Source of the DNA: Toxotes chatareus
Lineage: Eukaryota; Chordata; Actinopteri; Toxotidae
Assembly: GCA_016801885.1 (NCBI GenBank)
Contig: CM028899.1
Span: 19,979,501-20,043,500 of the forward strand
DNA length: 64,000 bases
Direction: 5' to 3'
Each line of letters opens with the position of its first letter. The first letter of the stretch is position 1. The notes beneath the pieces are model-generated. The model did no database searches and was not told the DNA's origin. It was given only the letters and a program-made list of their open reading frames with translations. Made by a program: the position numbers and the translations under genes. Below are positions 40,101 through 49,503 of this stretch, piece by piece.

Positions 40101-43100
40101 TTCTGTGAAATCGGAACATCTCGTCCGTACAGTGATGTTATGTTTATGGAACTCAGGCTCTAAGACGTCTGACCTTCGACTATGCTGTTTGCTAAGATAG
40201 ATTCTGCAAGTGAGACCAGCCATTCACACCAGGAAGCATTTATAGAAGCTAAAGCGTGAGTGAATTTAGAAACACTGTTTGCATCAGTCGTCTACTGTTC
40301 ATTAAATCATCCACACTATCTACTAATTTATGGTCTTTATAGGTGATTTAATCCACAACAACCATGGCAGACAGTGTATTCAGATTACTGAGAACATCTC
40401 CAACCAAATAGAACCACAAAGCAGATTTATCACTGCGCTGAGGAGAAAGGAGAAGTGCATCAACTTTTCTGCTCTAGAAAGTTCAACTCCCCCCAATAAA
40501 ACCTTGGACTGTCTACCAGCATTCTTGTTAGCCAACGACCTTACAAAGTAAATACTCTCAGACTGGGTCACGCAGACGTAACATGCTTCACTCACTATGC
40601 AAAACTGTTAAGACACCAGAGTGATGAGAATCTCAAGATCAGGGTTTGTTTGGTTTTTTTTTGGTTGAGAGGAAAAAGGAAAAACACTTTTACCATTTGC
40701 TCTTTTTCTGTTAAATTATATTTGATACGACCTGATATGAAATCCATCCCAAGCATACAGATTTAATTTAGACACGGTGTTTATCCATTAGCTTAGCATT
40801 CTTCTTGTCTATCTCCATTTATGCACAACAGGCAGAGCACCACAAAGCTATACCTTTCCGAGTTTTCGATTTCTTGTGTTCCTGTGAAGATGAGAGCCAA
40901 TTTAAAAAAATAAAAAATTCAATTTCGATTTCATAGCCAGTGAAATGTTTATGGGTCATTCGCTCTGTAAAAGCCCTCACATATGGATCCAATCAGAGCG
41001 AGTCCGACTTTTTCATATGCTGGCTTCCTTTTATATAGGCTGAGAGCTAGCACAAGAATCCACTCAAAGAGCTTTTCCATAACTGACGTGCTTTGTGAGG
41101 AACATCCTTCAGCTGTGGTGATACTGTTGTTTCTGGCACCACGTTTCAGTGAGCGAGAAACTTCATTAAGTTCTGAATGTCGATGATAAGATGTCCAAAT
41201 AGGGAGTAAAGGGGTGAGTTAATCTTTATTTACAAAGCCAGGGTTACAAAGTGCTTCACAAGGCTCAAATAAAAACATCCAGTGACAAAAGCATATGGTT
41301 ACATGATTCAATCAAGGACAGTACAATTATTAAAAAGCATCAGCAAACTGTCTTTGAGGAAAGGATGGTCTTGAACTGGAGTATCGTTAATCACAATTTT
41401 AAATTAATCAACAGGTTCTGAACTCTGGCTAGATTTGACCAAACCGTAATACCTCACAATCAGAAAGTTTAAGCAAGAGCGCTTAACATCAACATGTTTG
41501 ATGTATTTGGAGCACTGAGAAAATGAACTGTCAGAAGCGTTTTAGATGGAGGGAGGGAGGGGTGAGGGTCTTGCCAGGGAAAGAGCAGGGATCACTGCTC
41601 GGTGAAGAGTTTGGAAAACAAGTCCCTCCAAGCAACGGGCCCAGGGTGCAGAGTGAACTGCCTGGACATGCTGAAGCAGGGACTGTCCTGTCCTGCCTGC
41701 CTGCCTGCCTGCCTCCAGCTCTGAGGGACCCAGGCAAGGAGCAGGAGGAGGAGGGGGGAGCGGGAGAGCAGGGCTACACACTCCTTTAGGCAGCACTTAA
41801 AGTTTGGTGTTAGGTGCTGGGTGTTAGTCATCGGAGCTATCAAGAATATTATCTGAGACAGAAGCTTGATTTTTTTTTTTTTAAGTGAAAAGGAGGGTTG
41901 ACTGAAAAAAACCTTGTTAGTTTTACCAGGGAAAAGCATGAGACCAGTTTGCCGTCAAACCACGACCATTTCAAAGAATGGCAGAACACCACAGTGACAC
42001 CAAACAGGTCCATTTCCAACAAGAGCTCAGAGCTGAGAAACACAAAACTTCACCAGCTGAAGCTGTCACATCAAGCTACCGGCAGAATAACTGTAAAAAT
42101 CAATGGGATCAGTATCTTCAACTACAAATTTAGTGAAAAACCACAAGCAGCTCACTAATGAACACTTGGATCGGTGTCTCTGCCTGGCTAAGGCCCTGGA
42201 CTGTACTGGGCTCTAACTGGCAGGCCACCAACCCAGTGATTCCACAGAGGAAACCTGTTTTCAGTTTTGAGTGATCTAAACTTTTTTTTTTTTTTTTTTT
42301 CCTCCAGCAGTTTCCCACTCACCTTTGCAGCAACAGATATTATCATGATGGCACTTGCTGCTGACTGATGTGGGGGAATGTGAGTTTGTTAACTGAACCA
42401 TTTGTCCTGGTTGGTGTCTATGTTATTTTGGCTATGTTATGGTGTCACGTCCATGGCTGAGATGACTCTGTTCACAGAGAAGACTAAATAAGTCGAGTCA
42501 TGCAGAGCGTTGTTAGAGGCAGCGGGGTGTGTTTAGAGCATCAGCTGTCCACGGAGGCGGGCCAGAGTGTCCTGGAAGCACTGAAGGCGATGACATCAGC
42601 ACCGACGTATCCGAGCAGCGCTCTGAGGTTTGCAGTGAGTGAGACTGAAAGGTGGCTGTGGATCACAGAATGGCAGCACAGGCGCTCTGAACTCTACTGT
42701 CTGTCTGTAGGAGTGAGTGTTTTGTCTGCAGGTCTGTAGATAAAAAAAAAAAACAACTTTGCGCTTGTGCCAAATTCAGACCCTGCCCATCCATCACAAC
42801 CCAGAGACAGTGGTTTGTTTCACAATCACATCTACACGGATCACTCTTCATCCCCTACTCAGAGCAATAAGGCTGTTTTTATGATGCTAATTCATAAGAT
42901 CTATCCTAATAACAATGCTCTTTTGGCAAGCATGAAAGCAATTAATGTCACTGCAGCAGTTAAACAGGAAGTGATGACTACACTTTGTCAGGGGAGCGAG
43001 ACGGTTGATAAAGCTGCTTTGAGATGTTTACTGTAAAGGAACATGAGAAAAAAACAGGGGAGGAGAATGAGTCAGTCCACAAGAGGAAAAAATACAGGAA

Positions 43101-46100
43101 GAAGCATGGTGGACATTTAGTAAACAAGGCGTTTTGGAGACAAACAGTCTTCAGCAAACAGTTCATTTACTTGTTACAAAAAATGAGCACTAATTGCTGA
43201 ATGTTTTATGATATTTATTGTGGAACTTATTAAATGAGTCTATTATCTCCCATGACTGTGTTTTGATGGCACTTCGCCAGAGGGGACCATAAAAGAGCAA
43301 GGCTTTGCCAGAACAGCTTCCTCGGCTCAGTAATGAAAGAGCCACGCTCATTTGATTTCTTTTTAAAAACAAAGAAATCTGTCATCTCTCCACACAGGAT
43401 CTTAGGCCTGTAACCGAACACGCCGGGCTCGTCAGAACTGAGCCAACAGACAAAGAAGAAGATGTTTTTAAATTCAAAGTAGACCAGAGATTTTTCTCCT
43501 ACCGAGGGTTTTGTGCTGTACTTTTCAAGAGACCGGATCCATGATTTTACCATTAAGTTCATTTGTTTGCACTGCAGCTTTCTGGCATGACCTAAACTCA
43601 AGCCTTACATTTCTCAAAAGATAATTAGGATGACCTATTTAGAGCAGACGGTGCTGACAATCTGCTGCGGTGTTTTGGGCACACACTGTGTCTGAGATGA
43701 AACTACAGGTTCAGTGAGTGCACTGAGGTGATTTAGGGACAGAGTAACTCTGCCCCCCCCCGCACAGGAGAATTTACAATGCTTATTGGTCAACATGTTA
43801 CCATAAACATTTGAAATGCCCGGGCAGACTGACACATTTACTAGACTGTGAACACTTATAGTTTTACAGTTCTGGATTCTCTGATCAGCTGAAGACCACA
43901 AGGCTTCACCTGCCAAAAGCATCCATGTGTTAGTCCTGTATTTACTGCCCCGAAGTTCAGATTTCAATGGCGCTTTCTTAAGGGGGATTTTTTTTTTTCT
44001 CAACCCCCCCTCATTAAATGGCAACCCTCTCAATGCCATCAGATCTCTGAGCGATTCAAGGACGTAAAACTGTCAAGTTCAAACAAACGTGTGTTCCCTC
44101 AGCCAGGCTACACACCCTGTGAGACCTGATGGCTCTTTGAGACACAATTCGCACACAAGGACACGATTACATGTCAGTCACAACCATGGACGGTTGTGTG
44201 CTCTAACTGGTTGGATCCCCATCCAAGTCTCAGTGATTCCACATTTGAAATTATTCAAATTCATGTTGTGTCCAATGCAAATGGACACAATAGCTGCTGC
44301 CCAGTTCAACCAGCACCTGAATGCCATGTGTGGACTACTCTCTCCTCTCAATCTCTCCCTCCCCAGTCAGGGAAGTCGTTTTGGCTTTGTGACACATGCC
44401 CAAGTGGGGCTTGCCAAAGACTCTCGGGCGTGTGTGAGTCATTCTTAGTTAAACAAGAACATGGCTGGATCCTCGCTTGGTTGGAGGAACAGTGAACCAG
44501 AATCTCCAAACATGGCTGCGACGGTTCTCTGCAAAACACATCCCGTGTAAAAAATGACAAGGATTTGTTTCCTGTCAAGGCGAGCGCTGGTGGACAGCGA
44601 GAGCCTATCAAAACCTCACAGAGCCTGTGGGATTCGGACTGCTAAATACAGGCATAAAAGTAGGACCCACTCTCTTTTAGATGGGGAGCAAAGAAAACCT
44701 TGAAGGGTAGTGATCATACAGCGCTTAGGGAACAATCACCGGAACTCTTGACCTCTGGCTTCATACGGTCCAGAAAAATACTCCATTAACTGTCTTGTAG
44801 GATTTCCTGTCTCATCTAGGTTTGCTCAGAAACGTCCTATCCGCAGCTGGAAACTTTGAGTAACTGGCCGCACACGTTTACGGTGATACAGGACTGCAGC
44901 AATATCTGTCCTCTGAGACGGTCCAGCACCAGTTACTGTGATCGTGGCCCCCGTTTCTCTCGTCCTATCACCACAGCTGAGTGATCATCATCTGTTTGTC
45001 ACCACTTCTCACTTACTTACTACAGCTGGGAGCAGTGCTCTCCACAGGACCGACACCGCAGTCAACCCAAAAAACGTTATGTCATTGTAACACAGTAACA
45101 CTCACAGTGCTTAAAGTGTTTTTTTGTTTTTTTTCATATTAAATCTGTCCACAGTTCCAGTGTCAGATGGATACAGCAATCCATACTTTAGCTTACTGTC
45201 CTGGCTGCTGGTCATCTGTCACAGTTAGGATATATCACAGACTATAACACATCATTTTGAATGTACATGCACCAAACTGCTGACAAAAGAGGATTTCCTT
45301 TTTTTTTTTTAACTTCTTGGACATTTCCACAATCTGGGCCAATGGAATTACATCAAGATAAAGCACGTGTGTGCTATTTTTCCAAAACATAAGTGATTTA
45401 TGAACAAACAATACAACAACAAAAAAATTATACAATAAAAGAGCTTTAGTATCCAAAACCACAGTGAGCTCACCATGATTAGAATCTAATTCTGTGGGAA
45501 ACACTGGTCACAACATGTGCTTCACGTGTTTGTTGTGTTCATGCGTTGGGATCTGCCTGGGCCCTCCATGAAGAGCAGAATCCCATTAAACTGGCTGAGC
45601 ACACATTTCTGCAGAGCAGTAAGCTTTGAAATTTTATTACAGCCTATTACCAAAATGAGCAAAATAAGTTCCAGGTTTAACACAAGTTCAGCTCTTATTC
45701 AAGATCAATTTTCAGGAACTAATTTAGAAGAAATGTGAAACAGTGTTCCCCCAAATTCAGCAGCTGTCCTGCGTCGGACGGGCACAGGAAGGGGCCAGCG
45801 GAGTTCCTTTCAACAACTATCTTGGGCCCAATCTCCCTGTGCAAATGAGCAAAGCTTTGGGGATTTCTGGCTTTGCATTCCATAGTGCTGCAGAGACTGA
45901 GTGCCTCACAAAGCCTGACTGCAGCAAATTCCACACAATGGAACTCCACTTTCTCTGCCTGACTCACTGTCAGTCAGACCGAGCCGCTGTTTGGGGGCAG
46001 CGAGCAGGGTGAGGGGTAAGAGACATGAAGACATTCAGACAGAGGACGACGGCTGGTTTGCTGTTATCCATGCAGCCACAGAAATGTGTCTTCCTATCAA

Positions 46101-49100
46101 AGCCTTCACCACGCACAACCACCATGCTGTGCAATCAAACCCACAGCCCGGTGACACCGCGACACCAACGCCCGCCCGCCCCCCCCGATATGACTCACCA
46201 GCCTTCCTGCACCCACAAACACCAAATTCCACTCACAATCTGGACACGCGTTCGATTCCACACTGCCATCCACGGAACGCACGCGGGTGCTAAACAGAAA
46301 GCTGGCTCCACACCACAACAAATGCATCGTTCCAACTTTCTGCAAACGTCTGAAGTACGCAGTTTCAAAATGGCTGTTTACAGAAGCTCATTCATCACAG
46401 TACAGTAGAATAACAGCATAAGCTGAACTACAAGCAGAACGCTTGAATCTCAAAGTTGCAAAAGACAATAACAAGGCAGTTTGTGAACTAGAGCTTTAAC
46501 AGATACACAACTGACATGTTCCCGGCTCTGCAGACACATACACACATTATGTGTATAGTATGGCTCCAGTGTCACAATGTTGAAACTAATAACTTTTGCA
46601 CGTGTTACATCATATAAAACCAACCACAAAACACGAGAAAATTATATTTCAAAATAATATGCAAACAGCCAAGATGTCCAAATGTGGAACAGAGGCCAGC
46701 TGACTTGTGAAATAAAAAACCTCCATTGCTTTGATATGCTGTGATACTGTATGTCATACAGTGACACTTGTAGTGATGAGTCTTCTTCTTGATACCAGTA
46801 AAACAAACAGCTAATGCTAATGTAAAAGTAATCATTTCTCAAACTCCAGCGAACCCCTGAGAAGATCTGCAGCAGTGTCATTACAGAGAGGAAACCTAAT
46901 TTACTATCATCCTTCAGAGAGAAAGTCCTTAGAGAAAACAGCTGAAAAACAAATGTAGGCCAGAAAGCTCAAGAAAAAAGTAAAAAAAAAAAAAAAAGAA
47001 AGAAAAATCTGGGGAAAAGACGTCCGTGCTTCTCGGTCCAAGTGTCATGTAGAAAAGCTCTCTGCACAAAGCCCATGTGCGGCTGCACTTCTCAGCCAAG
47101 ACTTTTTCTTCTCTACTGCAGTGGCCCAGGGGGAAACAGAAAGACATGTTTTGGGTTTCAAGAAGTTAAAGACAACAATGTTCATTGTTTGAAACTGCTC
47201 AAAAACAACTGGCAGTTTAGCAACTTCCTTATCTGTACAGTGTTTTCTAATTATAAACATGCACACAGATGCATATTTATAACAGACCTCTGATGCCCTT
47301 AGAAATCCAGCAGACATAGCAACACCTCTCCATGTTCTGTACTTCCCCTAGGTGTCTTTAATGCTACTGTATTATAACTGGATCTCACCACTAAGGACAT
47401 ACACCACTAATATAAGGCCTGTGCTGATAATGAAGAACATTCAATGAAAGAGACTGAAATTATTCCAGCAAGAGCACAGCTGTAAAAACATACCAAGAAC
47501 ACATTATGTAACAAATCCATGAACAGGAGTGGATTTTTATGATTAACAAACACTGATGCTTGACTACGTTTGGTTACCCTGGAAAAACAGAAGTGAACAA
47601 ATGCTTTACCTTCCCATCATGTTACGCTACCTGCACTCTGAAGGCTCATATGGTGGATCATCTCACACACTTACTGTTGTTATTATTTTAAATTCCTAGA
47701 ACGGCCTGCTGCCAGATGGAAGGAGGAATGCAGTTCCTATAAAGCACATAGCTGCAGGTCAAGTATCTATACAACAAGAAGAACTTTACCCACTATTACT
47801 TAATCCTGCAGAGCTCTCGGGATCTAGAGGAAAGCTGGGACCTTAAAGACCTTAGTTACTAAAATATCAATTAAAAGCTAATCAAAAATCTGAGAGAAAC
47901 CCTCTTAAAATGCCACACAGTACACTGCACAATCCCCTGCATATGAAGTCCCCGCTGAAGTACATGTTTTAAATTCACTTTGACTACCATGTTATGAGGC
48001 TTAATTTGATCAGCCACAGCAGACAGACCACAAATTCCAAGAACACAACCCTTCCTCACATTTAGACACTTCCTTCCAACAGCGCCTAGGTGAGCTCAAC
48101 TTTGGTGTAGAGGAGTTTTCCCGCTGCAGACAACCGGTGATGTAATGAACATTTTATACGGCACAATGAGGGAAGGCCAGGTACGAACTGCGTTCATGTC
48201 CCGACATGACGGCCGAGCAAAGGGGGAGAAGCAACAAGTGGCTGAAGCTTCAAAGCTCGCCAGCATGAGTTCCTGGGAAACCACAGCGAGCTCGCCTGCT
48301 CTGATCAACCCTCTGATCAGATTCAGACACATCCGACAAGACAACCTAAACAATCTTTTCATTCATGTGGCGAAGGGGGGGACTTTTTCTTTCCTTTCGG
48401 GGGCATCTGGGCAGGGCTGCACCATGGGTTCCCTTCAAGGCCGTGGGCTGAACCCAGATGGTGGAGGACAAGGCGAATTCTGAGTGTGATGCTGTGGCGC
48501 AGGCTGGCGGAAGTACCCCTTTGTCCCCCTGCTTAAAGCCTGAATGAAGTTATTTATAGACCCATGCATTACGGACTGAAATGCACAACAAGATTGCGGC
48601 GGTTTGTGCCACATATTTGACAGATCGGAGCTTTATGTTCTCTGACTGTGGCTCTGAGAGGCTGCAGCCAGCAGCATCATAAAGGACATTGTTTGGCTGA
48701 GTGACTGTAAGCAGGGAGCTCCTGACAACCAGGACACATTCGCAAGTGCTTGTCAAGTAAGAAGCATTTCCTTCCTTTCATTTCAGAGGCCAAGTCAAAC
48801 ATGGGAGTTTAACCTGTGCAACAAAATCCATCCAAAGCACAAAGATGGCCAAAGAAGCAGCTTCAGAAACTGATCCACTTTAGGTCCACCATGTGGTGCA
48901 GGGATCCATAGTAAGAAACAAGCCTACTGGTAAAGACTGAGCTTGAACAAAGACCTTCCCTGGAAATGAAGAACACATTCTCCCAAAACATGATAAGGGA
49001 GGAGAGGCTGTGGTTAAAAAAAAATCTGACTGGACTATGTGTCTCACTCTAAGTGAAATTGAACGAGTTTCATTAGATGTCACTGAGAGACATGTCTCAG

Positions 49101-49472
49101 AGAAGGAGATCTTAACACTGGCTGTGGTTTCCTCATCCCAGCCTCTCTCATCTCATGCAGGGTCCTCTGGTGAGGAGCCCACCACTTGCACATTGCTTGC
49201 GGCTGACTTCACCAGCTGTGTGACCCTAAAAAACCCTTTTCATTAACCTCTGCAGCCAACAGCTGAACTCACTTGGCAGGTGTCCTAACTTTCGCCAAAA
49301 CTTCCCGAGACATTGCACTAACCTCTGCAGAGCCACGGGGACCTCTGACTTCCACAAACCTCTGCTACAGATTTCAACTTAATGTCCAAAAAAAGTTTGT
49401 TTTTTCTTAACAGCTTGATTAATTAAACGTAAATCACACCGACTCTCCTAACTTTACCGGACTTTAAAGACT

Positions 49473-49503
<31 letters not shown>

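Noticed and set aside
42200..44260. Two sites in intron 1 sharing 'gctctaactgg' and 'cagtgattccaca'
   Set aside because: The shared words are short and the flanks do not align; not enough to call a repeat.
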